NCBI GenBank assembly: GCA_029747015.1
Contig: JAKOGI010000436.1
Location: 64,501 to 128,500, forward strand
From: Carnegiea gigantea
Taxonomy: Eukaryota > Streptophyta > Magnoliopsida > Caryophyllales > Cactaceae
Length of the DNA stretch: 64,000 nt
Direction: 5' to 3'
In this document: positions 33,997 to 44,560 of the stretch, one piece after another
Layout: each line of letters opens with the position of its first letter
How positions within the stretch are numbered: the stretch's first letter is position 1
The notes under the pieces: model-generated
Told to the model about the DNA's origin: nothing
The model's input: the letters and a program-made list of their open reading frames with translations, nothing else
Databases searched by the model: none
Position numbers and translations under genes: made by a program

Positions 33997-34780
33997 CATG
34001 ATACACGTCCGTAGGATGATAGCCTCCCAAAATCAGTATTTTCAAGACTTTAAGGCTTGTCTTGAGACATAAAGAGATTGGAACATCTCTCAAGGTCATC
34101 CACCACACCCTCCTTTCCTTCCTCCCTTTGAATTGCTTCTTGGTCGCCCCCTTCCTTTTCTCCATACGTGTTTGCATTGAGCATAATGCTTTATCTAGCA
34201 TGGGGAGTTGCACTACTTTGGAAATGAGTTTGCCTAGTTCCTTGGTTTGAGAATGTGTATATACTGTCCATGATTGCATGTTTTGCATTGTAGGATTTAC
34301 TCCATGTAGCTAGAGCATTAGTTAGTGCATTTAGTTTCATTATAATGGTTTTGCATTTCTTGTGCATTAGAAGCATGACGTTTCGGGTAGTTTTGCATTT
34401 TATGCTTACTTTGATTTTGGCTTACATTTTAGAAAATACAAAAATAAAAAACAAAAAAAAACCTAAAAGAAAAAAATGATCCTCCGATGATGAACTTAGT
34501 AGACTAAGAAGTTTTCTTTGGTTTACAATATTCCTTTGTTATGCCCATCTCTGAACAAAAGCATTTGCAAGTGAGTTTGTGAAAACATGTGCTTCATGTT
34601 TTGGCCATGTGTTGAGTATGAATTGATTGCCCTATGGCTCTTTGCATGAATGTTGGCATGTGTATCTAAATAAGCTAGTTACAACTTTGGTGGATGTCCC
34701 ATTTTTTGTAACTTTTTCCATCGCTGTTTGGTTTTTTAAGATTTTTAAAGTTCTTTGGAATTTTTCAAACATAAGAAGAT
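33997..34780 (+). other. 3' region of the Athila element
   Basis: AT-rich, no gene supported. An A-rich run lies at 34440-34480. Some of it may be LTR, but no matching 5' copy was found. Confidence 0.4.
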
Positions 34781-34789
34781 CCCACTGAG

Positions 34790-35303
34790 ATTAAAGGGGA
34801 TGATTTATTGTATGGGTGTCAAACCAGCACTATTATATAATGTGGAGTGTTGGTCGATCAAGAGCTATCAACTCTAGAGGATGAGGTTGCCAAGATGCGG
34901 ATGATTTGTTAGATGTGCGGCCATACAATATTAGACAGGATTAGAAGTGTAGTGATTAGAGACAAATTAGGAGTGACATCAATAGAAGATAACGTGAGAG
35001 AGACTAGAATTAGATGATTTGGTCATATAGGGAAGAGTATAGATGCTTTAATGAGGAGATTTGAAATAATTGTTTTGCAAAGTGTAGAAGGGGTCATGGT
35101 AGACCTAGAAAAATTGGAATGAAGTTATTACATGCGATTTAAAGGCTTTAGGATTTACAAAGGACATGGCTCAAGAAAGAAAGTTGTGAAGGTCTAGTGT
35201 TAGAGGGGCAAACATTAGGTAGCTTGCTACTTGACCTTCCCATCGTAGGTTTTTTGGTGTGCATGTATTGTTTTTTATGTAACTTATTATTATTAAACAT
35301 GGT
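34790..35303 (+). mobile_element. LINE 3' end, probably RTE-type, 5'-truncated
   Basis: In broken frames the plus strand encodes a plant LINE C-terminal signature: EVAKMRMIC, MCGHTILDRIRSVVIRDKLG, VTSIEDNVRETRIR, FGHIGKSIDALMRRFE. It then decays into the usual 'GRPRKTW'-like region at about 35100. The 3' end is a short ATT repeat (ttattattatta, 35286-35297) instead of poly-A, as in RTE elements. About 500 bp remain; RT catalytic blocks are absent. Confidence 0.75.
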
Positions 35304-36130
35304 TGTCTCTAATTTTATTTACTACCACAACTTACCAGTATTTATTGCTTTACTTTGGTTTTTGCATCAAAATATTTTCAGCTCCAAAAGTTTTTCCTCT
35401 AATCTTTTGTTGGTCTATTGGAACTGACCTCTTTGTAGGTAGTGATATCTGCAAAAGTAAGGTCGGTAACATTTGGATCTCCCCCCATTCTGAGCAAGTG
35501 GGACTCATACTAAGAGTTTTTGTTCTTTGTTTTGAAGAAGATACTTTTTGTGTGGAATGACTCTTACGAGCTTGAGTATGGTAATGTTTCACCCTTGGTG
35601 GGCTAGGTATTTATCATCACCACGTGACAGCGCGCATCACATGTAAGTGCACAAGCAGTCGAAATCTCAAGGACACGTATTTGGTGTTTATAGCAAGAAA
35701 ATAGAGTCGCCTCATATTTTAGTAAAATATCAAAACTTTTTGAAATTTTTTTAGAAAACAAGCTCCATTGTCTCGGATGGACACCCACCTGACTCGAATG
35801 CACTACCTAAAAGTTGTGTTTAGGGGTAAGGGTATGACAGATGGTTGCGACCAAAGTCTTTTCGCCGACATCACCCACCCAAGATGGCCTCACTAAGGAT
35901 TCAAGAACATATACAATATCTAAATTCCATGTTCAATGTAACGTTTCATGCAAGTCTGATCTTCTAGTAATTTAGCACATCAAAACATGATTTCTTTAGT
36001 GATCTCATAGATTAGTCATATTCACATGCTCAGGAAGGACAAAAGAACGTCATAAACTTTAGGTGCCTACTTAGAGTAGGTACATGGTTTTAGAAGTTGT
36101 TATTTGTAAAACAAAAAATCAATGAAGATT
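35304..36130. other. unassigned spacer left of the EPRV array
   Basis: No coding domain recognised in six frames. The pararetroviral sequence begins at about 36131, where similarity to 41805-41870 starts. Confidence 0.45.
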
Positions 36131-36480
36131 AGACATCAATTTTGACTCGATCTTCTTAGATATTGAAATGCAACGTGGATGTTGAGTTGCATCATTATTT
36201 GCTAGTCTTCTTTGGACATCCTGTACATCGAATTGATCTTGGCAATGTGGACATTGATCTGGACATTGATTGAACTTGGATATTGCTGGCTTGAATGATC
36301 ATGGGAGATCCCCTCCCGGGGCCTTGAGATGGAGTGGTGTGGAAAATGATGGAATCCTGCAAAAGAAAAGCTGCGTAAAGAGATAATGGCCCTTACTTTT
36401 GCCAAAGGTCAAGACCTTTGCGAGCTCTTTTCTTTTTTGTTTTTTTTTTTTTTTGAATGACGACTAGGAGTAGAAAATCT
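36131..36480 (-). promoter_or_regulatory. EPRV intergenic region, upstream part (segment 1)
   Basis: Matches the start of the intergenic region in the other segments. It contains the conserved block with 'gatcatgggagatcccc' and a palindrome at 36403-36420. It lacks the TGACTCA cluster and TATA box, which would lie beyond the left breakpoint. Confidence 0.75.
36403..36420. repeat. conserved palindrome in the EPRV intergenic region
   Basis: CAAAGGTCAAGACCTTTG is an 8-bp perfect inverted repeat with a 2-nt centre. The same site recurs at 42098-42115, 50440-50457 (slightly mutated), 53827-53844 (slightly mutated) and 63874-63891, always just downstream of an A-rich tract that follows the ORF tail. 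Confidence 0.8.
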
Positions 36481-37613
36481 ACTCAATAGTCATAAGGATC
36501 TTGAGCACAAGGACCACCCTAGGGGTCATAATCTGAATGAACTGAGGATGAATTTAATGAGGTAGCCTTGGGTATCAATAATTGTTTTTGTTTTTTGAGT
36601 AATTTTATCTCTTTCTTGAGTAATTGGAGTACATCAAGCTCATTGGATGAGGTAGCTTTGCCTTTGTCTTTTGAGGACCGCTCTTGCTTCTTTTGAGGAG
36701 TTGATAGTGTTACCGGAATCATTGGCTGTGTAGTATGCAATATGTTTGCTTGAACGACGGTTAAGGAACAAAATTTGTTAATTGCAAACTTTTCCCACCA
36801 TTTGATTTTGTATTCTCTAACAAGAGAGAACGAGGCTGGTGGTGGATAATATTGCACAATACTGAAAGACCAACAAAAAATCCATGGAATACCAAATTTC
36901 TTGTGGAATAGGATTTCAGTGAGATCTGGAGAATTTGTGGCATAATTGGAATAAAATTGGAATGATGTTTTGACTTCTTCTGGCCATATGTTTTGTAGAC
37001 TACCATAGACAGTCCACCATTCATAAAACCATAATGGAAATGTAATTTCAGGTCTGGTATCAAAACTGATGAACCAGGAATTGAATGGACGGTAAAAAAA
37101 TGCTTCATACCAAGTATTTTAATAATCAATATAGTGATATCCTGACGGATTGAATGGAATAGAAAAAGATTTGGTGGTATATGTAGTATACCAATCTTTC
37201 CCTGTAAGAACTTTGAGGATTCGATATTTGGAATAGGCTATAAAATTTGGAGTATTTTTGTCTGGAATATGTTCTATTTCTACAGATTTTGAATCAACCA
37301 AGATAAGTTTATAAAATTGTCGTGTTTTTAATGGGGAGTTTGGAATATGGTAGCAATCTAGAAGAAAAGTAGCTTTGACAAATTTGTTGAGTTCGAGGAG
37401 AGATTGAGGCTCTCGGTATTTAGTATAGGCGATCGAATTGCGTATTGGTTTGGTAAAATATTATGATAGATCGAAAGAAGATGTTTGAGTAGAGGATGAA
37501 GGAAGTTTGCTTGAGGCCTGAGCATAGGTTAATAGAGGAAAATCTTCAGAAGGTAGGGTTTGGAATTGGTTTGGAACAGAATTTGCATAGGTAGGATGGG
37601 TTTGAGTATTCAT
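36481..37613 (-). pseudogene. EPRV ORF2, long version (type D)
   Basis: From the ATG at 37613 one frame can be read to the tail with stops near 37460 and at 37119-37121 and 36519-36521. The N-terminus (MNTQTHPTYANSVPNQ) is shared with the short ORF2 of segments 4 and 6, but the middle is unrelated to it. The middle is rich in aromatic residues (WYEAFFYRPFNSWFISF, PLWFYEWW, LVREYKIKWWEKFA), then a Lys/Ser-rich linker, then a Leu heptad segment (LDVLQLLKKEIKLLKKQKQLL) that should form a coiled coil. The last residues (SSSVHSDYDP, GGPCAQDPYDY) are the tail conserved in every segment. Aromatic-rich proteins of this kind accompany several plant EPRVs; function unknown. Confidence 0.7.
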
Positions 37614-37689
37614 GATGAACTTTGAATTGTAGATAACTGAAAATAAATTATGATTGTTGTCAGAAATAGTAAAATTATTGTAAGAATTT

Positions 37690-38230
37690 TATAAAACCTT
37701 TTGGGCACGTATGAAAATATTTTTCTCCACTTTGAATGGGTTAAGGCTATACGATTTGATAACAACGATCTGGACAAATATCTTAAGATTATTAGTCTCA
37801 GGATAGTTAACTAGTCTAAAGACATTAATCAATACATAATAACACACAAATATGCACTTATTTTGGACAGAATACCACTAGGCACCCAGCCATACACTGC
37901 GGGACCACACCGGGAACACCGTCGCTCCAACGCCTTTACTGCTGGGACCACCAATCACTAGATTGACCAATGGACTTACTAGAGGCGCCCTAAGGACTCA
38001 CAGACAGCTAACCAACGCTGCTGACCAACACAGCTTCCAAGCTAGTTGTCCAGTTTAATTCCGTTTTAGATAAGGATATTTATATGTTACCAAGTATTAA
38101 CTAATCTTCTTTAGGCTAATTGGTCCGTCCTTTGATTAATTTCAAGAATATATGTTTAGACAACAATTGACTAATTCTTGAATATTAACTGAGTTTAAAT
38201 ATATGGAATCGCACGTGTTTCAAATACTTA
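37690..38230 (-). promoter_or_regulatory. leader-like spacer before the long ORF2
   Basis: Non-coding. On the minus strand the part around 37860-38060 resembles the ORF1 leader of the other segments, with 'gttggtcag', 'agtaagtccattgg' and several GGTCCC motifs in the same order. The part nearest ORF2 (37614-37760) matches the sequence upstream of the short ORF2 in segment 4. It therefore looks like a second leader serving ORF2, or a recombination joint between two components. Confidence 0.55.
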
Positions 38231-40107
38231 TCTTTAAGGAGGTTCTAAAGAATCTTCTTTTATTAATATACCCTTGAGTTTTTGTAAATACTCTTTTCGT
38301 AATTCTGTATCTTTAATTTGTTCAATTAAATCTAATAAAAATTCTTTTTCATTATTATTAGTAATTATAACATTAATACACTTATAGCATAATCTTGAGG
38401 ACTCATTACCTGATGAATATTCACTTAAATTACTTTCTAATTCATTGACATTATTGTCTTCATAATCAGAGGAGGATGATGGATTTTCTGATTGAATAAG
38501 CGTATCTTTGAGTTCAAATAATGCAATTAATTTCTCTTGAATATCTGGATATTCGGCACAGATTTCATTGAGTTTCTTTTTAACTTTACAATTTTTTGCA
38601 TAGTGACCTAATTTACCACATTTATAACAAGTATTAGTATTATCGACTTTCTTTTTTAGAGTAGTCTTTTTAGGACTTAAATTTTTGTAAATTGGCTTTC
38701 GTGTAGTATATTGTTTCTTCTTATTAATTTGAGTGTTTCTTCGTTTCTTGACAGATGGAGCTTCTAACTTTGGAAGACAAAATGCTTAACAAAAACAACC
38801 TAATTCTTTTCGTTTAGTAGCTTTATCTGTTAAATATCTCGCTTGTAGTTTTAATTCATTACATAATGAAATTCCTTCTTTTTATAAACTTAATAATCGA
38901 CCAAGCGTAATTTGTTCGAATGGAATTGGTCCTTTACCAATGACTTCACTGAATTTATTGATTATTCTTTGAGAAAATAAAGATGGTAATCCTGAAATAA
39001 ATTTTTCCTTCCAATAAGATTGACGACAGTCTTCTCTTTTTAATAGATATGTTAAAAATGTATCTTTGTACCAATTGTAATCTTCTAGGGTTGGACATTT
39101 TAAATTTGTTAAAAGAATATCTGTTGCAACAGTAATATCTTTTGGACTTCCAAGAAAATTAGTAACTATTGTATAGATTAATGTTTCTATACTATCTAGT
39201 TGTCCTTGAGAATTAGTATGAGTTCGGATTTTATTACGTTCTTCTTCTTAAATATAATTCTCCTATCAATTTTTGAGTATATCAGTGAATTCAGAGGTTA
39301 ATAAATCAAAAACTTGTGAATCTGTTGCATGTTTAGTTGAATAGGCTGTATAAGCAATTAACATTCCTTGGAGTGTTATAAATATTTCATGGTCACTACG
39401 ACCATCAATATTCCATTCATATATTGAATCACCAGCAAAGTTTTCAATAATTATTGTTTTAGCACTTTCAAGGTGAAGATCTGGAGGAGTTTGCTTGGAA
39501 TAATATGGAATTTCTTTTTTATATATTTTATTAATGTTTTGAAACTCATCATCTGATATGGATAAATCATTTTCTAAAATATTAACTGTATTGTTAATCG
39601 GGTTGTGGGTTGAAGTTTCTACTTCTTTTAATTTTTCATCAATCTTGAAAGTTAAAGGAGTACTAGTATCTGGGAGTTCTAATTTATTTGAACGTCTTAT
39701 TTTGAATAAGGGTTTTGCAATATCATCTAAGAAGTTCGGCTTATCTTTTTTAGTATCATTAATATCTAAATTTTCTAATTTTTCAGTTAATGAATCAATT
39801 TCTTGTTTTTTAACAATTGTTTCAACTTGAGTAGAGACCATATTGACTTGTTGAGACACTTGATTTGTATAATTATTTTGATGATATACTTTTTTAATAT
39901 CACTTAAAATTACTTGACTATTTTCTGTATCATTTCCACCCATTTTGAATGGAATGGTTGGAATATTACCTTCGGGAGTTTTTAAAATAATCTCTTCTAA
40001 TGGAGGAATAAAGGAAGTAATTATTTGACCACTTTTGAGTGTCCATTTTTTAGCAAAATTAATATTAGTATTTATTTCTTTGACACAGAATGGGTCTGGA
40101 AGATTAT
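38231..40107 (-). pseudogene. EPRV ORF1 fragment: coat-like region and zinc knuckle (segment 1)
   Basis: Contains the middle of ORF1 with an open stretch at 39266-39943. The first part holds a Lys/Asn/Asp-rich region including VEAI-like and LTEKLENLDINDTKKDK segments. The coat-like core follows, with ESAKTIIIENFAGDSIYEWN and LLTSEFTDILKN. A complete C-x2-C-x4-H-x4-C knuckle lies at 38588-38629 (CYKCGKLGHYAKNC), followed by an acidic Ser-rich segment. By analogy with caulimovirids this is the capsid precursor. Stops and shifts interrupt it. After about 38230 ORF1 ends, with no protease or RT. Confidence 0.8.
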
Positions 40108-40285
40108 TATCAGAGCCAAGTTAGTACCCTTAGTTAGTGTCTAGCCATTGCTAGCGTTGGTCAGCTGTTGGTCAGCCCCAGTAAATCCATTGATTAGTCG
40201 TGTGTTAGGTGGTCCCGGTGGAGTGGTCCCAGTGGTCCCGGTAGAATGTGCGTGACTCCTAACTAAGTGTTCAAACATAACTCAG
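40108..40285 (+). promoter_or_regulatory. EPRV primer-site remnant and leader (segment 2)
   Basis: Begins inside the tRNA-Met primer site (tatcagagcc, 40108-40117), then the standard leader to the ORF1 ATG at 40286. The leader repeats GGTCCC and 'gttggtcag' units, as in the other copies. Confidence 0.8.
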
Positions 40286-40858
40286 ATGGCCTCTTGGGTT
40301 AGAAATCGTCTTAGTTTAAGTTGTAGTAAGAACTCAAATATGGTTAACAGTAGGGAAGTTAGTTGTCAAATTGTTGTGTCTAATTGGAAGATTCCTCACC
40401 AAATCATGGAAGAGCCTGATGATAGAGTACTAATAAGATTTAATTCAAGTCATGAACAAAGTCTATCTTCAAAATCTTTAGAAAATACAGATCTCCCTCG
40501 GGCTTCATATTCAATGCCCTCTAGGTCCTTTAATTATGATTATTTAAAAGATAATCAAGTTGAAAATACTCAAAAAATTTATTACAAAGCTCTAATAGTT
40601 GAGCCAATAGATAAAGCTACTTCATCCATAGGTTCCCCAACTTACTCAACCATGCAACCTCCATCATTTTCTTCAATTAATGTTATTACAAAACCCTTTG
40701 AAATCAATAAAGATTACTTACGTCAAAATTTCAATTCAATAGAAAATAAGGTCAAAAGAGAATGGTTCCTTTCACATTTTGATTTAAATGCTCAAGCATT
40801 CATTAGGCAAAAATGGTATTCATTCATGGAGAGACACTAAGTTAATGTTACTTTCTTA
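40286..40858 (+). pseudogene. EPRV ORF1 N-terminus, MP-less form (segment 2)
   Basis: 184 intact codons from the ATG: the shared start (MASWVRNRLSL, REVSCQI), then directly the region that follows the movement protein in an ancestral layout (IRFNSSHEQSLSSKSLE, SYSMPSRSFNYDYL) and the start of the coat-like domain (NSIENKVKREWFLSHFDLNA). A TAA ends the frame after MERH. The segment breaks off at about 40858 where the opposite-strand leader begins. Confidence 0.82.
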
Positions 40859-40898
40859 TCGACCTAGGCGGGCAATAGTTAAGTCCTAGATGTGGATT

Positions 40899-40960
40899 AA
40901 TGCAGGGGAGCGGAGTAGCAAATTGATGTAATGCAGGGGAGCGGAGTAGCAAATTGATGT
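40899..40960 (-). repeat. 31-bp tandem duplication in the leader upstream region
   Basis: Two identical 31-bp units starting aatgcaggggagcggagtag stand side by side. Other copies of this region carry one unit. Confidence 0.85.
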
Positions 40961-42180
40961 TATGCAAAGTATAATTTTGAAACGACAATTAAAACGAAAT
41001 TGGAAATAATGAAATTGAAATTAAAATAAACAGAGCAGATGAATGAAAACTTACTTTGATTTGAATTGATAAAACTTGATACAAGGCTTTGAATCAAAGC
41101 TTTTGGTGATGGAGTACAAGGAATATGGAGAAGGCTTTTAAGGGAAGGAGGAGGCTAGTAGCGATTATTTGCTACGTGAGTTGCATTCTGCCTAATACAA
41201 CGCTATGGAGTATCTATTTATAGAATACAATATAAAATTAAATGTGTACAAGTGGACGATAAAGATTGAATCTTGTGTTGATAACTTTTGCCCACAATCT
41301 TGAATTATTGCTGCTTCGTGTTGAACTTGGACTGGAACCACGTCAAAAGTGAAACAGTGCTAAGTAATAATGAACCTTGATTCTTGAATTATTGTCCTTT
41401 TTGAACAGTATTCTGATGAGCTGTCTTCTTGAACAGTATTCTTGAATAATTACTCTGATGAGCTGTCTTCTTGAACATTATTCTTGAATAATTATTCTGA
41501 TGAGCTATCGTCTTGAACAGTATTTAGATAAACTGTCGTGAACAGTACCCTTGAATAATTGTTCTAATGACTTGAACTGCTTATCGGGATGAGTCATTGC
41601 CTTTGATGTTGATATGATGATGAGTCATCGCCTTACATAATTACTTTTATATTGAGTCATTGCCTTTGATGTTGACATGATGATGAGTGATAGCCTTGCA
41701 TAATTACTTGCCATGTTGAGTCATTGCCTGTCTTGATGAGTCATTATCTTGATAAGACATGATTGAATTGAGTGTTGACACATTGAATTGCCTTATTGTT
41801 AGACATCAATTTTGACTCGATCTTCTTGAATATTGAAATTATGTGGATATTGAATTGCATCATTAACTAGTCTTCTTTGGACATCTTATTCATTGAATTA
41901 TTCTTTGATTTTTGGAATTGAACTTGGCAACGTGGACATTGATCTGGACTTCTGAACTTGGATATTGCTGCCTCGAATTGCTGGCTTGAATGATCATGGG
42001 AGATCCCCCCTTGGGGCCTTGAGATTGGGTGGTATGGAAAAGGATGGAATCCTGCAAAAGAAAAACTGCGTAAAGAGATAATGGCCCTTACTTTTGCCAA
42101 AGGTCAAGACCTTTGCGGGCTCTTTTCTTTTTCTTTTTTTTTGAATAACGACTAGGAGTAATAGAAAATCTACTCAATAG
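40961..42180 (-). promoter_or_regulatory. EPRV intergenic promoter region (segment 3)
   Basis: Minus-strand promoter. TATA box TATAAATAG at 41214-41222. Five TGACTCA sites (plus-strand TGAGTCA at 41591, 41622, 41654, 41718 and 41738) lie upstream, interleaved with repeated 'ttcaagaatactgttcaag' motifs nearer the TATA box. TGACTCA is the GCN4/AP-1-like core bound by plant bZIP factors. The palindrome lies at 42098-42115. Confidence 0.75.
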
Positions 42181-42189
42181 TCATAAGGA

Positions 42190-42438
42190 TCTTGAGCACA
42201 AAGACCACCCTAGGGGTCATAATCTGAGTAAATTGAGGATGAATCTGATGAGGTAGCCTTGGATATCAATAATTGTTTTTGTGGTTTGAGTAATGTGATC
42301 TCTTTCTTGAGCAACTGGAGTGTATCAAGTGCATTAGGTGAGGTAGTTTTGGAGATGAACCATAATTGGTTTTGTTTTTGGAGTAATTGGAGTTTATTGA
42401 GGAGGTTAACTGGATTTCTAGAGTTAATGATGGGATCC
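42190..42438 (-). pseudogene. EPRV conserved tail: out-of-frame 3' remnant of ORF2 (segment 3)
   Basis: A frame that differs from RNase H encodes a Leu heptad segment and the tail ending in AQDPYDY, matching the end of the long ORF2 at 36481-36600. There is no ATG in that frame and it follows RNase H directly, so here it is a remnant or a cis-acting 3' segment, not a gene. Confidence 0.65.
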
Positions 42439-43754
42439 TTATAAAAATTCTCGTGTTAAAAAATTGGGTAAAGAGTTGTCTTTGCATTGAATAAAGTCAA
42501 TGTCAAAATCAAATGCAGATAGAATAGCTTGCCAGCGAGCAAATATTTGTTTAGAAACAATATTTTGAACATCCTTTTGAAGAATTTCTTTTGCAGATTT
42601 GCAATCTATGCGAAGAAGAAATTTTTTATTAAACAAATCATCTTGAAATTTAGAAATACATAAAACGATTGATAAAATTTCCTTTTTAATTGTTGAATAA
42701 TTTTTTTAGTTTCATTCTAAATGCTGGAATGGTGACGGACTATTTGTTTGACAGAATCAGAGGAGAGTTTCTTTTGTTTAAGGATACCACCGTAACCTAG
42801 TTCTGATGCATCGGTTTGGACTATCATAAATGCATTTGGGTGCGGTATTCCTAGACATGGTAAGGCTTTGACCTTTTGCTTGAGTATTCTGACAATATTA
42901 GTATGTTCTTCAGACCAATGAGGAGAATTTTTGCATAATCGTTTATAGAGGGGTTCACAGAACTTTCTTAGATTTGGGAAAAAATCAGATACATAATTAA
43001 GACAACCCAAAAATCGTTGTAATTGATTTTTATCTTTGATTTCATCAGGAAATTTATCCGCAAATTCAATGGCTCTAGCAATTAGGCATATAGCGCCTTA
43101 GTAGATATTATGTCCTAAAAATCTAATTTTGGTTTGGCATAATTTCATTTTAGGTGCAGATATAACTAATTCGTTTTTCTTGATAACATGTAAAAAGGTA
43201 TGAAGATGTTTAAAGTGTTGGTCAATATTATTTGAATAGACAAGGACATCATCTATATAAACTATTGTGAAATGAGTGTAAGGATTGAAAATATCATTCA
43301 TAATGTTTTGAAGTTCTGAAGGTGCATTTTTTAATCCAAAAGGCATAACATTCTACTCATAATGTCCAAATGGAACTATAAATGCTGTCTTATATCTGTC
43401 TTCTTCTTTAATTTGAATTTGCCAAAAACTACTTTTCATATCGAATTTTGAGAATATTTTTGCATCATACAAGCGATTGAGTAGACCATGTTTATTAGGA
43501 ATTGGATATCTTATCCATTGCAATACTTTGTTTAATGGTTTATAATTAATAACTAAACAAGGGACGTCGCGTTCCTTTTCAGGTTGATTATTAACATAAA
43601 ATGCTGCACAGCTGTAAGGAGATTTAGATGGTCTAATTAATCCTTTTTTTAATAATGTTTCTATTTCTCTTTTACAAAATTCAAGGAGTTCTTTATTCAT
43701 CTGAATAGGTCTAGCTTTGGTTGGAATATTTTTTTTTGGAGAAATCTTTTTCAT
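42439..43754 (-). pseudogene. EPRV ORF1: reverse transcriptase and RNase H (segment 3)
   Basis: RT blocks: PIQMNKELLEFCKREIETLL, the palm Asp in FSKFDMKSSFWQIQI, MPFGLKNAPSELQ and the catalytic box in IVYIDDVLVYSNN. The connection block GCLNYVSDFFPNL follows. RNase H follows with VQTDASELGYGGIL and FDFDIDFIQCKD, and ends in FLTREFL and a stop. The active residues I can check are present. The frame is broken at about 43350, 43098 and 42717. In caulimovirids this enzyme copies the pregenomic RNA into DNA; there is no integrase, so integration relied on host processes. Confidence 0.9.
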
Positions 43755-44560
43755 AAGGAAGTGATATTATATGCTTTTTTCTTTGCCAAAATGCATTGGG
43801 AAGATCAGAGCATACTTTATTCTTAAACAATATTTGTAGTTCAGGTATCTTCTTTTGGATAGAGGGTTGTTGTAACCTTTCTTCAATTTTTTTATAAACA
43901 ATTTCGTTTTGTAAAAAATGAATATCTTTTTTCTTTTCATGAAAAAGATTAATTTGTTTTAATATTGGGGAACTATGTAATAAAGATAAATCTTTTTGAT
44001 AAACAGGAGTAACAAATTTGAATGATATTGTAGTTTCCATGATTTTCGTATGTACACCGATTTGATCTACTTTAAATGGATATATTTGAGTAATAAAAGG
44101 TGTTCCAAAAATAACTTCTTGACCTGAATCTCGTACTAAAATAAATGAGTTTTTGAAACAATATACTTGATTGCAAATATAAGCATTTGATAATTTATAC
44201 TTAATTTGTAATGTCATACCGTTAGCACTATGGAGTCATTCTTTTGTCTTTTCATAATATATTGAGGGAATTAATCCTTCCTGTATACAATTTTGATCTG
44301 CACCACTATCTAAGAGTGCAATAGTATTGAATTCAAAACTATCCTTAATTTTAGGAGTAATATGAATATACCATTTTTGAAAATTTATTTGATTAATAGT
44401 TGAAACAAATTGTTGATCAGCAGGAGTATCTTCTGTTTGAATGTTTGACGAAGAAGGTCTGTTTTCTATTAGTGTTAATCTTGTTTCTAATTCAAGATCT
44501 TTTGTCTGTAATGAATATAAATCTTTCTGTAAATTTTTAATTTGTTCTTTTAATATTAAC
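43755..44560 (-). pseudogene. EPRV ORF1: aspartic protease (segment 3)
   Basis: The active site ALLDSGADQNC is intact (about 44305-44335), and EVIFGTPFITQIYPF marks the second half of the fold. After the protease a charged linker (INLFHEKKKDIHFLQNEIVY) leads to RT; this linker differs from that in the type-B segments. A deletion of about 29 nt upstream, near 44565, shifts the frame relative to the other copies. Confidence 0.85.

Larger units (their letters stand above)
27387..34780 (+). mobile_element. decayed Athila-type Ty3/gypsy element with extra 3' ORF
   Basis: A tRNA-Asp-type primer site is followed in order by gag, protease, RT, RNase H, integrase and a further ORF, all on the plus strand. 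The order and the Athila-specific gag and pol blocks identify the lineage. It is distinct from, and much older than, the minus-strand Athila element at the left. A deletion removes the integrase zinc domain, and RT has lost catalytic acids. LTRs were not delimited; the right end is set by the LINE fragment that follows. Confidence 0.85.

Noticed and set aside
36761..37129. Open frame of 122 codons overlapping the long ORF2.
   Set aside because: It is a different frame over sequence whose conserved aromatic pattern belongs to the ORF2 frame; a shadow.
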